Shown piece by piece: positions 47,242-58,899 of a DNA stretch of 64,000 bases. Under the pieces are notes generated by a model. It was not told where the DNA came from and ran no database searches. It saw only the letters and a program-made list of their open reading frames with translations. The DNA comes from Amorphophallus konjac (lineage: Eukaryota; Streptophyta; Magnoliopsida; Alismatales; Araceae). The DNA is taken from assembly GCA_022559845.1 (NCBI GenBank), contig CM040118.1, positions 447,266,053-447,330,052 on the forward strand, read 5' to 3'. The stretch's first letter is position 1. Every line of letters begins with the position of its first letter. Both the position numbers and the translations under genes were made by a program.

Positions 47242-48737
47242 GGCCGTCCCCGTTTGACCGTTTCAATCGTTCTATGCTTGGGTTGGGCCTGGCGGCCTCT
47301 TGATGAGCCGCCTGAGCCCAGGTGGCGGCCAAAGGTCTGACCGCTAAGCCCAGTTGGCCGGCGTGGCCTTCGAGGTGTTTTGATCGTTGGAGGCTTTTTG
47401 GGTCTGACGGCCGAGGGTATGCTCACCTCATGCCTTTTGGCGGCCCTATATAGGACCGCTTGTTCTTTCGTGACCCAGGGTGTGGCGGCCCATCGTTGGA
47501 CCGATAGAGTCCCTGTGGCGGCCTAATGTTGGACCGCTATATCTTGTGGCGGCCCAAAGGTAGACCGCCAGCGGTTCATGTCCAACCGGAGTTATGTTTT
47601 ACCGATTCGAGTCCCGGGTTAATGGATCTCGATCCGCGTGTTGACCCGTGGTCTGACTGATGCTGGGCATCATGTGGGGACCACATGTTAGGGTGCCGTG
47701 GGATCCTGGGAGTTGGTGTTCTCGGCTTATGTCACCGTGAGTCGGTGTCGGTACGAGGAGCGGTCCTTGTATTTTGTCCAGTTTAGACGTTGTTTTCCGT
47801 TGACTAGAGAGTCTACTCTTTCAGTGACCCTCCACTAGTCGTAGCCTTCCGACACGCGAGTGGTCCCACCAGGGAGTGGTGGGGAGGCTACCCCAGAGAG
47901 ATGGTTTTGAACTGGTTTCCGTCGGGCCCCACGTCTACCAGCTAGAATCCGGCTAAGGGGAAAACCAGTCAGAGGGCCAGACCAGGGATGCACGGTCTGT
48001 GTGTGCACACGTAGTTGGGGGCGGTTGGACTCGTGCTGATGAGCGCGACCCCTGCTAGTCACTTGTTCTGTGGTTACTAGTACAGTGTCCCCGTTCCACC
48101 AGGGGTCGAGGGGGACACCCGAGGCGCGGTTTAAGTCGTTAGTGGATGCATCCGACCTTGCTTCTAGTAGGTTGGTACTCCTGCCTTTGAGAGGTAGCGA
48201 CTCTTGAATTTTTGACGAGTTGTCTCGATTTTTATGCCGTGCGTCCGGTACTAGCAGTAGTGGTAGCTTGTAGTTACTTTTCGCATAGTTTCTCGGTTTG
48301 CAAGGTGGGGATCGGATGATCCCTACTGAGCATTTTATTTTAAGGCTCATTCCCTGCGTGTTTTCACCGTGTTTCAGGTGAGACGAGGCTTTAGGGGAGC
48401 CCTTTGGAGGCTCCACGTGGTTCAAGTGCCCAGGGTTAGTTGCCAGTTGCCAGGACGGAGTATGTCCCGTGTAGTTGTACCTTCTTTTTTGTGCTGTACT
48501 AGTTGTGGACTACTGTTATATTTTAGACTACTATTATTATTGTGGACCATGTAATTTAATTAATGTCATTATTGCTTCCTGCTTCATTCATTTAATCTGC
48601 GTAGCTCTACAATTATTTTAGATTCTTGTGTATCTCCACACTATCTTTTTAACCCTTCCGAGTGTTCGGGCTCGTGGGTGGCGGTTCGAGATTCGGGTTA
48701 TCGGGCTTTCCCGGTGTTCGGATCTCGGGTCGTTACA
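47242..48737 (+). repeat. B 3' LTR, second part (1496 bp)
   Basis: Continues B's LTR after E, with the rest of the GGCGG...CCGCC hairpin block (to about 47575), and ends GGTCGTTACA. It matches C's LTRs throughout. Bases 47237-47241 are E's right duplication. Sequence from 48738 on is unrelated (element S). Confidence 0.92.
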
Positions 48738-48876
48738 ACAGCTCTTCTCTTTGCTGGTTCAGCAGTTGGGCGGTCTTCAATACTCTTCGAGCGCCCTTCT
48801 GTGTGTGCTTTCGAGGCAGCGGCCTTCTTGGATGAAGCCGCGTCTTTCTTCTTGCCGCGGGTGACCAGAGGAGCCA
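48738..48876 (-). pseudogene. Start of a possible env-like frame of S, truncated by B
   Basis: From ATG at 48876 the minus strand reads MAPLVTRGKKKDAASSKKAAASKAH..., about 46 residues rich in Lys, Ala and Ser, until B's LTR begins. SIRE-lineage elements often carry an additional frame downstream of RNase H with a basic, serine-rich start; position and composition fit that. There is too little left to identify a domain, and it could also be a captured host exon. The upstream segment (48880-49040, minus) is pyrimidine-rich like a plant 5' UTR. Confidence 0.45.
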
Positions 48877-50677
48877 TGGAGAGGGTCGAAGGAAGGAAGG
48901 AGAGAAAATAGAGGGCGGCTGGAGCTAGCTGGGGAGATGGTTGCACAGACGAAGGAGATGAAACGGGGGCGTCGACCTCCACAGGGAGGGTGTGCAGGTT
49001 TGCCGGAGAGCGGGTGTGCGAGAGTGATAGGGTTAGAAATGAGGAAAGGTGAAAAGGTGATTTTCACTGTCGAGTAAATAAGGAGAGTTGAGATTTTTTG
49101 CCTTTTGAAATAACAACCCTTAGATAAGAAATGGCAAATATACCCCTATGTTAATGTTCAGAACGGTTTAAATCTTATAAGCTCATTTTTGAGTAATGAA
49201 GGGTTGAGAAAAAACTATTTTTACAAAAAATAATAAGATTAAAATATTTGAGAAAGTTAAACAAAATAGAACCAAGCCCATTTGACTTACTTATCACGTT
49301 CAATTGACATGATTGGAAATGGAAGATAAGCAAGTATTGAAGGTAAACAAGAACCTTTTTGATTTGAAGCAAGGTGTAGAGTCAACCCCAAACCATTTTT
49401 TTTAATTAATTAAATAGTCCGATAAAGCATTCACTTTTTGACTCAAGGAAACACGTTGTTTAGACGCCAGAGTCCCTGGTTACTCAGTGTAGCTTATCTT
49501 TCTGAATTCTTCTGAACAGAGTTGACAGCCTTCATCATGACTAGATTAACCTTCATTTCATTGATGGAGGATCTAATTTCTCTGAAGATGAGGTCATTGC
49601 TCTGAAATTATTACATTATGGTTTTTAAGAGGCATATTCTCTAATTGACTTCAGATTAGGTAACTTGTTTAAGGACAATACATGCCAATCAATACATAAA
49701 CCAAGAAGCCTATTTGCAGTGAACTTTCATACGTTTAGGCAATGGTCATTTTCAATGACTTGATGAATGTTTTAATCCTATTATGAGTGCAAGATTGGTA
49801 GAACTCAACGCACTGATTAACGAAAATGAGGATTATAAACAAGAAACCATGTCTTTAACCAGGAGTAAAACAGATGAACTTACCCAGGGTTGTATAAATG
49901 AATGAAAATATTCTCAACTCCCCCTCATTTAATGCTTGGTGAAAAGTGAAGGTTCAGAGGCAAAAGATTTGAAATGGAAATGAAAGAGGCAGTGGGAAGA
50001 AAGAATCAGAGAAACTCTGCATAGGATCTTCAAACCCAAGGGCGACTGAGAGACAATCTCGACACATGACTGGAGGGTGTCGACCTGTTCAACAGACTTG
50101 TCCTTCATGTCTCGACACATAGCTGTAGGGTGTCGACCTGTGCAATACTTTGTCCTGCATGTCTCGACACATTACTGTCCACTTGAACTATGCTCAGCCA
50201 GTTTCTGTGAGATTCTTTATTTCTGAAAATACACCTGCCAGCTTCTACTGCCAGTGCCTCTGACTTTCTTCTTTCAGACAATCATTCAACCATGGTTTTA
50301 TCTCTTTGCTGCCACAGAGATGTGCTTTATTGGATGCTAAAGCTTTAAACATGCTTATGCACTAGAAATCAGCTATACAGTTATCAACATACATTTCTGA
50401 TTCATGGTACTTGGCGGAGGCCTATCCTCACGCATGAAGAGAGTTTTTTGACAGGAGTGATCTGTCTTTCTACTTATCGACATTTGATATACCATTTAGT
50501 CAAGAGATGATATTCAACTAAAAATAACCAGAAATGCACACAAGCTCCCCCTGAGTGTGACCAACATTTAAAGCATGGTTTATGCAGCCAATAGACCAAT
50601 TCTAGATCAAAGCAGACATGCTTGTTTCAATCATAGCAAAGACAATTAACTTGAGCACTGAAAAAGGAATAGATAGC
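48877..50677 (-). other. Non-coding stretch of S between RNase H and the env-like frame
   Basis: About 1.8 kb without a credible frame. It holds purine runs on the minus strand (AGGGGGAGTTGAG near 49918-49930, AGGGGGAGCTTG near 50542-50553) resembling internal polypurine tracts, and a cluster of five TGTCTCGACACAT / GGTGTCGACCTGT motifs at 50058-50172. Confidence 0.6.
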
Positions 50678-53600
50678 TCAAACCTGATTGGATTGAGATC
50701 TGCATAGACCGAACTCTCTCCTTAATGTTGAAAACCTGTCATTACTTAAAGGTTTTGTGAAGATATCTGCAATCTGATTTTCTAAGTCAACAAAATGGAG
50801 CTCAAAGTGATTTTTGAGGACTTCATCCCTTATAAAATTATGCCTAATTTCAATGTGTTTAGTCCTAGAGTGCATTATTGGATTCTTTGCAAGATTTATA
50901 ACACTTGTGTTATCACACAGAATGGGAGCACAACCAAGATCTATTTGATAGTCTTGGAGTTGGTGTTTGATTCACAGTACTTGGGTGCCACAACACCCAG
51001 CAGTAACATATTCTGTCTCTGCAGTTGAGAGGGCAACCGAGTGTTGTTTCTTGGAGGCCCAAGAAACCAAACACCCACTAAGAAATTGGCAATAGCCACT
51101 AGTGCTCTTGCGGTCCAGTTTGCATCAAGCATAATCTGCATCTAAATAAGAAATAAGTGAAAGTTCATAGGATGCAGGATACCATAATCTCAATTCTTGA
51201 GTGCCAGCAAGGTATCTAAAAATACGCTTGACAGTAGTCAAGTGGGACTCTCTAGGACTAGACTGAAATCTAGCACAGAGGCAAACACTAACTGAATGTC
51301 TGGTCTAGATGCAGTTAGATAGAGTAATGACCCGATCATACCTCTGTACCTCTTTGCATCTACAAGTGTACCTTGTTCATCTGCATCTAGTGAAGTGGCA
51401 GTCCCCATTGGAGTTCCCAATGGTTTACAGTTTGTCAGATCAAACTTTTTCAGCAACTCCTTCACATATTTGGCTTAATTGATAAAACAGCCTTCATTGC
51501 TTTGATTAATCTGCAAGCTAAGAAAGAATTGAAGCTCACCCATTAGACTCATTTCAAATTCATTGGTCATGAGTTTTACAAACTCCTCACACATTTGAGG
51601 TTCAGTGGACCCAAACACTATGTCATCTACATAAATCTGAACTATCAACATATCCTTACCTTGTTTCTTGGTGAATAGTGGCTGGTCTACATTACCTCTT
51701 GAATACCCATGTTCGGTGAGGTCTGAGCTTAGTCTGTCATACCAAGCTCTAGGTGCCTGCTTCAAGCCATATAAAGCCCTGTCCAACTTATAAACATGAT
51801 CTTTGAAATATGTGCATTCAAAACTGAGGGGCTGCTCTATATAGACTTCTTCTTTAATAAGATCATTTAGAAAAGCACTCTTAACATCCATTTGCTACAG
51901 TTTGATTTTATGAGAACATGCAAATACTAGTAAAATTCTAATGGCCTCTAGTCTAACAACAGGTGCAAAAGATTCTTCATAATCTATGCCAAATTCTTGA
52001 TTATACCCCTGAGCCACCAATCTGGATTTATTTCTTATTATCTTTCCATCTTCACTTAGTTTATTTCTAAAAACCCATTTAGTTCCTATGACTGATTTCT
52101 CTTGAGGCCTGGGAACTACATGCCAAACTGTATTTCTTTCCAACTAGTTTAATTCATCATGCATGGAGTTTATCCAGTTATCATCTTTCAAGGCCTCTAC
52201 AATATTTTTGGGTTCAGTTTGAGATACAAGAGCAAGTTATTCAATTTCATCCATAATTTTGAAATGAGACCTAGTTTTGGTTCGGTCATGCAGATTACCT
52301 AAGATGTTTTCTAAGAGATGGTCTTTTAACACTCTTAAATCAGGCTAAGTGTTACCTTCATCTACTTCGGTGACCGGATCATTGCTTGGCACTTCTTGGT
52401 CTTCATTTGCTTGTGTCTCCTCATGTGGAAGTTATTCTTTTCCTTTTATGTTCAGGAATTCCCCATCATCATCTTCCCTGCAAGTGTTGTCATGACCAAT
52501 TTCATCAAAGGTGATGTGAGGGGATTCTTCCACACAAAGGGCCTTAAGATTATAGACTCTATAAGCTCTAGACTTATCGGAGTACCCAAGGAATATCCCT
52601 TCTTCGCTCTTGGGCTCAAACTTATCCAAAACTCTTTTATCATTATTATGAACAAAGCACTTTGACCCAAAAACTTTCATGTGAAAGAGAGATGACTTTT
52701 TACCTTTTAGCAACTCATAAGGGGTCATTTTGGTGAGTAGCCTTACCATTGAGCGGTTGATGATATAACATGCAATGTTTACCGCTTCTGCCCAAAATCT
52801 CCTAGGTAGATGCCTTTCATCCAGCATTGTGCGTGCCATCTCTATAAGAGTTCTGTTCTTCCTCTCAACTACCCCATTTTGTTCAGGAGTCCTTGGTGAT
52901 GAAAACTTGTGAATGATTCCCTCAGACCTACACAAATTTTCAAAGTCAGCATTGTCGAATTCACCACCATGATTTAAAATTATGTTGGAAATCTTAAACT
53001 TACCGTCTTGCTTCACTTGCATATACAATGCCTGAAACTCATCAAAGGTATTATTTTTATGTGCAAGATAAAACACCCAAGTGAATCTAGTAAAGTCATC
53101 TACTAAAACATACCCATATCTTTTACCACTTAAGCTAGTTGTTTTGGTTGGACCAAATAAGTCCATATGGATTAGTTCAAGTGGTTTAGATGATGCGTTT
53201 TCAGTTCTGCTTTTAAAAGACTTTCTAGTTTGTTTTCCTTGAGCACATGCATCACAAATCTTAGAATTTAGTTTAAATTTTATTTCAGGCAAACCTTTGA
53301 CAATAGAATGCTTCACCAATTTATAAAGAGTATTGTAACTAACATGACCTAGTCTGTGATGCCACAAACATGTTAATTCAGATTTGGGTGTAGCAAGATA
53401 AAGATTGATGTGAGCAGGGTCATCTAAGTCAATCATGTACACATTATTGACTCTTTTACCAGAAAACTTGGTATCTTTTGAATTAGGTTGCAAGATCCTA
53501 CATTCATTAGAGTCAAAGACTACAGTATGACCTTTATCACATAGTTGACTTATGCTCAGCAAATTATACTCTAGACCATCAACAAGTAATACATTATTAA

Positions 53601-53790
53601 TTAAGTTGGAGGGGTTCTTACCAACTTTACCTGTACCGATGATTTTTCCTTTGTTGTTTCCTCCAAACGTGACATGTCCAACTTCCTTTTCAACCAGGAG
53701 ACATAATTTGGTTCTATCTCTAGTCATGTGTCTTGAGCAGCCACTGTCAAGATACCAACGGTTGTGCACGGCTGCAAGACACTCCTGCAC
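50678..53790 (-). pseudogene. Element S protease, integrase, RT and RNase H, broken
   Basis: Copia-type order. Protease WYLDSGCSRHM near the start; integrase zinc region (HRLGHVSYNTL ... CDACAQGKQ); catalytic core with HMDLFGP, then NHGGEFDNADFE where the family has Asp before HGGEF (52972-52974, Asp to Asn), and GVVERKNR; RT (from about 52143) with LYGLKQAPRAWY and YVDD near 51640; RNase H C-terminus with SRTKHIEIRHNFIRD (50838-50875) ending in a stop at 50678. Stops near 52430, at 51892-51894 and at 51475; a frameshift lies between about 51240 and 50875. Confidence 0.93.
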
Positions 53791-53846
53791 AAGGAATTAA
53801 GTGACAATGTTTGGAACCCAAGGACAATTGGGTCCCAATAATTTTT

Positions 53847-56127
53847 TCATTTCTGTAAAGCAAGATAACACAGATTTTGAAATCCAGACTTTCTTAGCAT
53901 CTTTGCTTTGCTGGGAGTTCTATTTTTTCTTCTCTTTAGTCTTTTGAACTTTATGGGTTTTGGGAATGGTGGACAAGGATTGATTGTTAGGCCATCTGCT
54001 CCAGTTGGTTGGTCTAGAGGAATAGGAGGTGTTATTGTACCTAGGTTATTGAGGTTGAGTGAACCTATGACCATAGGGAACATAACTGCTCCTAACCCAT
54101 GGAGGTGTCGACCTATAGAAGGTAAAGTCTCGACCTGTCTTACGTTCTATCCATCTATGGCTCTCTCTGGATGAAGGATGTGTCGACCTCCTGTACTGAA
54201 AGTGTCGACCTGTTGGTGCAAACACGGGGTATTATTGTACGTTTGACCATGTGGGTGTCGACCTGTTTCGTGGATTATCCCGACATGTTCCAACATTGTA
54301 GTTTCTTTTATTGAAATGTGCAGGCTGATGCTTGGATGGGTGTCGGCCTGTTTGGGATTGTTGGTTAACCTTTTTTGGTTGTTGAGAAGTTTTGTTGATT
54401 GATTCTCCTACTTTTTCTTTTCCTTTGTTTTCAACATTTTCATGGTGTATTGTTTTGGAGGTTGATGCTCCGGAAGATGAAACAAAGGTGGTAGTTTTTA
54501 ACCCAAAAGTTTTCTTCTTGGTTGGCTCATACCCTAGCCCTTCTCTGTTGAAGTTTATTTTAGTTCCTAGTAGGGCGTTCAAGTTGTCACTTCCATCAAC
54601 AAATTTTTCAAGAGTAGTTTGTTTATCTGCTAGGTCCTTCTGAAGTTTTTTCATTTTCTTTCAACAGTTGTGAATTGACTTGTTTGAAGGCTTCTAATTT
54701 TTCATTACAAAGATTGTTGTCCTTCACATAGCTTTGCATTTTTAGCTTCAGTTCATCAATTTCATCTCTCAGTCTTTCATTTTCATCCTTCAAATCTTTC
54801 ATCTCTTTTCTTCCTTCTTTAGGATTTTCATTCATTTTTCTTAGATCCTCAATTGCAGTTTCTAGAGAGATTATCTTTTCATTGAGAGTTTTATCTTGGC
54901 TACTGGAATCAACCTTCTTCTTTAAGGTTTTATTTTCTTTTCTGTACACTTCATACTTATTCATCAATTCGAAGTAAACTTCTTCCCAATCATCAGTAGA
55001 GAAGTGCTCAAAGGGAGAGCTCACCTCGCTGTCATTTTCTCCTTTGGCCATTAGGCAGAGATCATCTTTTTCTTCTTCAGAGGAGTTGTCTTCAGTCTCA
55101 TCCTCTTCTTCATCACTCCAAGTGCATACCACGGCCTGCTTCTTCTTGCTCTTCCACCTGGGTATAGCTTTCTTAGCTCCTTCTGGACACTCAGACTTGA
55201 TGTGTCCTGGTTTCCTGCAAGAGTAGTAGATAAGCTTTTCAGACTTTTTAACATTTTCAGGTCTTGGCCTGAAACCTCTTTTTACCTGGGGCTTCTTCTT
55301 AGTGAAGCCTGTACCTTCCTTTCTTAAAAATCTTCTAAACTTCCTTGCCAATAGAGTAACTTCATCCTCTTCAGTGTTGCTACTTGAAGGCTCTTCATCT
55401 TCAGATAAGTTCTTAGTGCTTGGCCTAGCTTTAAGAGCCAGAGGCTTCTTTTCATCACCTCAGCCTCTTTGTTCTTTAGATTCATCTCATAGGTCATCAG
55501 GGAGCCTATGAGTTCTTCTACCTTGATGGTAGTTAAGTCTTTTGATTTTTCAACCACTATGGCTTTTGTATGCCAAATGGGAGTTAGTGATCTCAGAATC
55601 TTCCTTACTATCTCCTGCTCAGTATAGGTCTTATCTAGCTCAGTCAAGCCATTTGTGAGCACGGTTAGCCTAGCATACATGTCCAAAATGGACTCATCAG
55701 ATTTCATTCTAAACTTTTCATATTCGGATACCAACATGTTTGCTTTGGTTGCACGTACTTGCTGTGTACCTTCATATATTACCATAAGGCGGTCCCACAT
55801 TTCTTTTGCAGTAGCGCAAGTTGGCACCCTTGAGTACTCTGTTGGATGAAGGGAGCACTGCATGATGTGCTTGGTACCCCAGTTCAACGTTGATTGCCTA
55901 ATCTGTTCTTTAGTCCATGTATCCTCGTCCGGAGGCAGCTCAAATGGCCCCTTGCTGATCACTCGCCAGACTTCATGATCCTGGGCTCTAATGAAGACCT
56001 GCATGCGGTTTTTCCAGTAAGGATAATTTATCCTAGTGAAAAAGGGAGGTCTATTTATGGAATGCCCTTCGGCCATAGGACCTTTAGTTGCCATATCACC
56101 GGTTCTCTCAAGGTCGTTAGACCACAT
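53847..56127 (-). pseudogene. Element S gag, frameshifted
   Basis: Starts around MATKGPMAEGHSINRPPFF, reading YWKNRMQVFIRAQDHEVW, then ANMLVSEYEKFRMKSDESI, typical of plant copia gag. A frameshift near 55460 moves it to another phase (ARKFRRFLRKEG). The zinc knuckle reads YYSCRKPGHIKSEC: the first Cys is Tyr (55226-55228). After it come an acidic part (DEEEDETEDNSSEEEKDD) and a long predicted coiled coil (EKIISLETAIEDL ... LRDEIDELKLKM), usual for SIRE gag. A second frameshift follows near 54640, and the segment 54232-54654 carries the TGTCGACC motif cluster. Confidence 0.9.
54104..54352 (-). repeat. TGTCGACCTG motif cluster in S gag 3' part
   Basis: At least five copies of GGTGTCGACCT(G)-like motif at 54104-54115, 54181-54190, 54202-54213, 54253-54265 and 54338-54352 (as GTCGGCC), plus shortened forms near 54128 and 54280. 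They share their core with the LTR motif of the same element. Confidence 0.8.
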
Positions 56128-56139
56128 ATAGAGAGACTA

Positions 56140-56151
56140 GCTCTGATACCA
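56140..56151 (-). promoter_or_regulatory. Primer-binding site of S (initiator tRNA-Met)
   Basis: Minus strand TGGTATCAGAGC, two bases from the LTR edge at 56154. Confidence 0.92.
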
Positions 56152-56153
56152 CG

Positions 56154-57922
56154 TGTAGAGTGGTGATAGGCAGATCTAGAGGGGAGGGGTGAATAGATCA
56201 GCCCCTTTTTGCCCTTCTATGCGGAAATAAAAATCAGATCTAAGACAAATGATAATAAGACAGATATTAGTTAATGGCTAAGAAGCTGGACACACAAATG
56301 CTATCCATGAACGGTCCTACCAAGCTTCTACCGTTAGAACATAAATGAAAGCAAACCACAAGACACAATCTTTAAGGTGGTTCGGTCTCAATCTAGAGAC
56401 CTACATCCACCCCTCACACAACACGGTGAGGCTTCACTGGTGCAAACGTACAACCGCTGATTCACAGCTTCTATCTGAGAGATACACTCTCACAACTCCG
56501 CTGCCAAACAGCTTGAGGGATTACAACCCAAAACACACATACCGTTCACCACACCATCTGTCTTCCTACTCACAGGTAGGGAAAAAATATAAGGAGTGTG
56601 TTTTGAAGAAAACCAAAATAAAAAAAGAAACAGCCAGACAGAGTATCGTAATGAAGCACTATGAGAAGGAGGTCTCCTGTCTGGGAAAGAGCTTAAGGGC
56701 TCCTTGGTTCTCTTCTTGTTCTTCCTGGTTCTTCACCACAACCCTTGCGAGAGAATGATGATCTAGCTTTCAGCTTTCAAGGGTTCTGGATGGAGCTTCA
56801 CGAAACCTTCCTGCTTGCAAAGAGACCTCTCATCGTGAGGAAGAGGATCTTCTTCTTTTTGTTGCACTCACGCCAGCAGCATCACCAGGAAGAAGATGAC
56901 TTCGTCAACAAGCTTCTAGCTTTTCTTTTCTCTCTTGCTTGCCTTGGTGTCGAACTGGAGCTCATGCTCCTGATATATTGGTAACTGTAGACGACACCAA
57001 CATTGTCCCCTTTTCAAGCTAAACCCAGAATGTCACATCCACATTATTTGATTTGCTTCTATTTGCCTAGTTGACTCTTTTTCTGTCAAGTCTGCAGATA
57101 TGTGTGTAGGTAGGAGACCATATCAGCAAAGGTACAATCTTTTCAGGGGATTTCTCTGCCAGACCATCATCCTCTGACAAAGTAGCCTCTTTGACGCCTT
57201 TTTCCAGACTGAGTGGATCCTCCAGGACAAGTTCCGGATCTTGAAGATGACTTCTATCGATTTTAGATCCGTTCTGGTCGAACACGAATGTGTCGACACT
57301 TTCCACACAGTGTGTCAAGACATCCATTGAATATCTTGAAGATAGCTTCTACTGATTTCAGAATCGTTCTGGTCGAACACTAATGTGTCGACACTTTACA
57401 CATAGTGTGTCGGGACATATGTGCTCGGTTCCGAGATGTCACCAAGACTGTGTCGAGACATCATCAAACGGTGTCGAGACATGTGCGTTATGTTCAGAGT
57501 TGCAACACGAAGGTGTCGAGACATTACGAGCCAGGATCTGAGTCATCACGTGAAGGTGTCGAGTCACGTCCGCCATAAAGAAGTGAGGCTTGAAGTGTAT
57601 CGACACTTTTCACTCAGTGTGTCGAGACATCGATTAATCCAGAGGCCAGACAGACAACAGCTTCAGCTTGATTTCTTCTGGAGGTGTCGAGACATTGGTC
57701 GAATGTGTCGACACATGCTTTTATGACGGAGCTTAACCGTTAGTTTATCAACACGATCTCTTCTAGATGTGTCGAGATATCATCAGGTTGTGTCGAGACA
57801 TCACTTAGAGAAATTCTCCCGCACTTGTTTAGTCTATTCATTAAACCAAATCATGTTAGATATTCCTCAAATATCTATTAATGATTTATGATTTGTTATC
57901 ATCAAAACCAGGGGACACAACA
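56154..57922 (-). repeat. 5' LTR of S, 1769 bp
   Basis: In element sense it runs from TGTTGTGTCCCCTGG (57922 downward) to ...CACTCTACA. It shares the GATCTAGAGG...GTGAATAGATC and CCTACATCCACCCCTCAC blocks with D and U. A weak TATA-like CAATATATCAGG lies on the minus strand at about 56970-56981. The palindrome array occupies the presumed U3. Confidence 0.88.
57291..57802. repeat. TGTCGAGACA / TGTCGACACT palindrome array in S U3
   Basis: About 14 copies in ~510 bp. Examples: 57291-57300, 57311-57325 (TGTCAAGACA), 57384-57395, 57406-57420 (TGTCGGGACA), 57451-57460, 57471-57480, 57512-57524, 57619-57630, 57683-57695, 57704-57716, 57768-57780 and 57790-57802. Spacing is irregular (11-60 bp) and the intervening sequence is not repeated. 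Confidence 0.9.
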
Positions 57923-58899
57923 GAGATAATATATACTCTTCTCTGCCCTATGACAAAGAACACACATATTATCCAAAGAGATGCCCTTGTTCTTGATATT
58001 ATTCATGGTGGGAAGTTGTTTCAGGTAAGCTTGTCATGTGCATAAGGAGAATCTTTGAGAGGTAGGATTGTCCCAAATCCAATCATGAACCTCTAACTCT
58101 TGATGTTTCTCTCTAAGTTGATACCAAACATATTTACATGTGAAATTCACATTGTTGTAATTCTAAACAATCCTATATGAACAGTTTCTTTCAATTTGGA
58201 TGTTCTTGATAATGGGCCAGAAAACAATCATATCTGGAGAAGTAGCAGGAGGTAGGGTCCAATGGCCATCATGGATGAAATAGGAAACAATCAAGTCTTT
58301 AGGTGCATCAAGGTCTTGTCTAATCTTATCTCCATATAAGTGGAAGATGTTTTTACCATTGACCTTTGGGTCATGCCACATGTCGGTGGAGGTCCCTGTG
58401 GTAATAAAATACGTCAAGTGGTTTGTGAGCCAGGTGCGAGCCTGCAGAATGCCCTTCCAGGATGCTGAGTGGTAAGGTTTGATTCTAGTTGTCCAGATGT
58501 TCTCTCTAACCAAGTATTTCTAGTTCACCCAATCAACCCACAAGGATGATGGCCCTTGCAAAATGTCCCAAAGTTCCTTAGCTAGGCAAGCTTTATTCCA
58601 GTCAAGCAATTTTCGCAACCCTAAATCTCCTTCATCCCTGGGCCTATAGATGTGACTCCACTTGATCATGTGCATGGAATGTTTATCAGAAGATCCATCT
58701 CAGAAGAACTTGTTGAGAATTCCTTATATCTCCTCATCAGTCCCATAGGAAGCAGAAAAGCATTAGACCAATAAATAGAGTAAGAGGAAAGAACAAGATC
58801 TAGTAAGCTCTAGTCTCCCAGCTTTATACAACAATCTAGTCCACCAAGAATGAAGTCTTTTTTTTTTATTTTATCCATAATGGGCTGACAGTGGCTTTT
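57923..58899 (-). pseudogene. LINE (non-LTR retrotransposon) reverse-transcriptase C-terminal fragment
   Basis: Minus strand reads, with stops and frameshifts, through PIMDKIKKK..., LLDWNKACLAKELWDILQGPSSLWVDWV, SASWKGILQARTWL, GTSTDMWHDPKVNG and finally a zinc-binding CVLCHRAEE motif at ~57940-57970. This order is that of plant LINE RT C-termini with the zf-RVT domain. The longest open part is 58163-58513 (116 codons). It is cut by S at 57922 and by H at 58899, so both inserted into it; the rest should lie beyond them. Confidence 0.85.

Larger units (their letters stand above)
8430..48737 (+). mobile_element. Element B: older Tekay/Del-type Ty3/gypsy element, split by four insertions
   Basis: Pieces: end of 5' LTR (8430-8492), leader and start of gag (8493-8851), rest of gag (27674-28829), protease to chromodomain (31204-34528), 3' LTR (34599-35512 and 47242-48737). 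Interruptions: A before 8430, C at 8852-27673, D at 28830-31203, E at 35513-47236. The pieces rejoin in sequence and target duplications are visible at C and E. The rest of the 5' LTR lies left of A, outside the window. B itself interrupts SIRE element S: B's 3' LTR abuts S sequence at 48738. Confidence 0.9.
48738..57922 (-). mobile_element. Element S: SIRE/Maximus-type Ty1/copia element, 3' end cut off by B
   Basis: 5' LTR at 56154-57922, primer site, gag, then protease-integrase-RT-RNase H (copia order), then ~1.9 kb of downstream sequence that ends abruptly at B's 3' LTR. Its 3' LTR should therefore be left of B, outside the window. Coding has stops, two or more frameshifts and damaged catalytic residues. 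Immediately after 57922 comes LINE sequence, so S was inserted in a LINE. Confidence 0.9.

Noticed and set aside
48777..49067. 96-codon minus frame overlapping the env-like start
   Set aside because: Different phase from the basic Ser/Lys-rich frame and low-complexity UTR-like content.
57291..57802. Evenly looking short repeats that could suggest a CRISPR array (also 62578-63660)
   Set aside because: Irregular spacing, motifs of ~10 bp, plant retrotransposon context.
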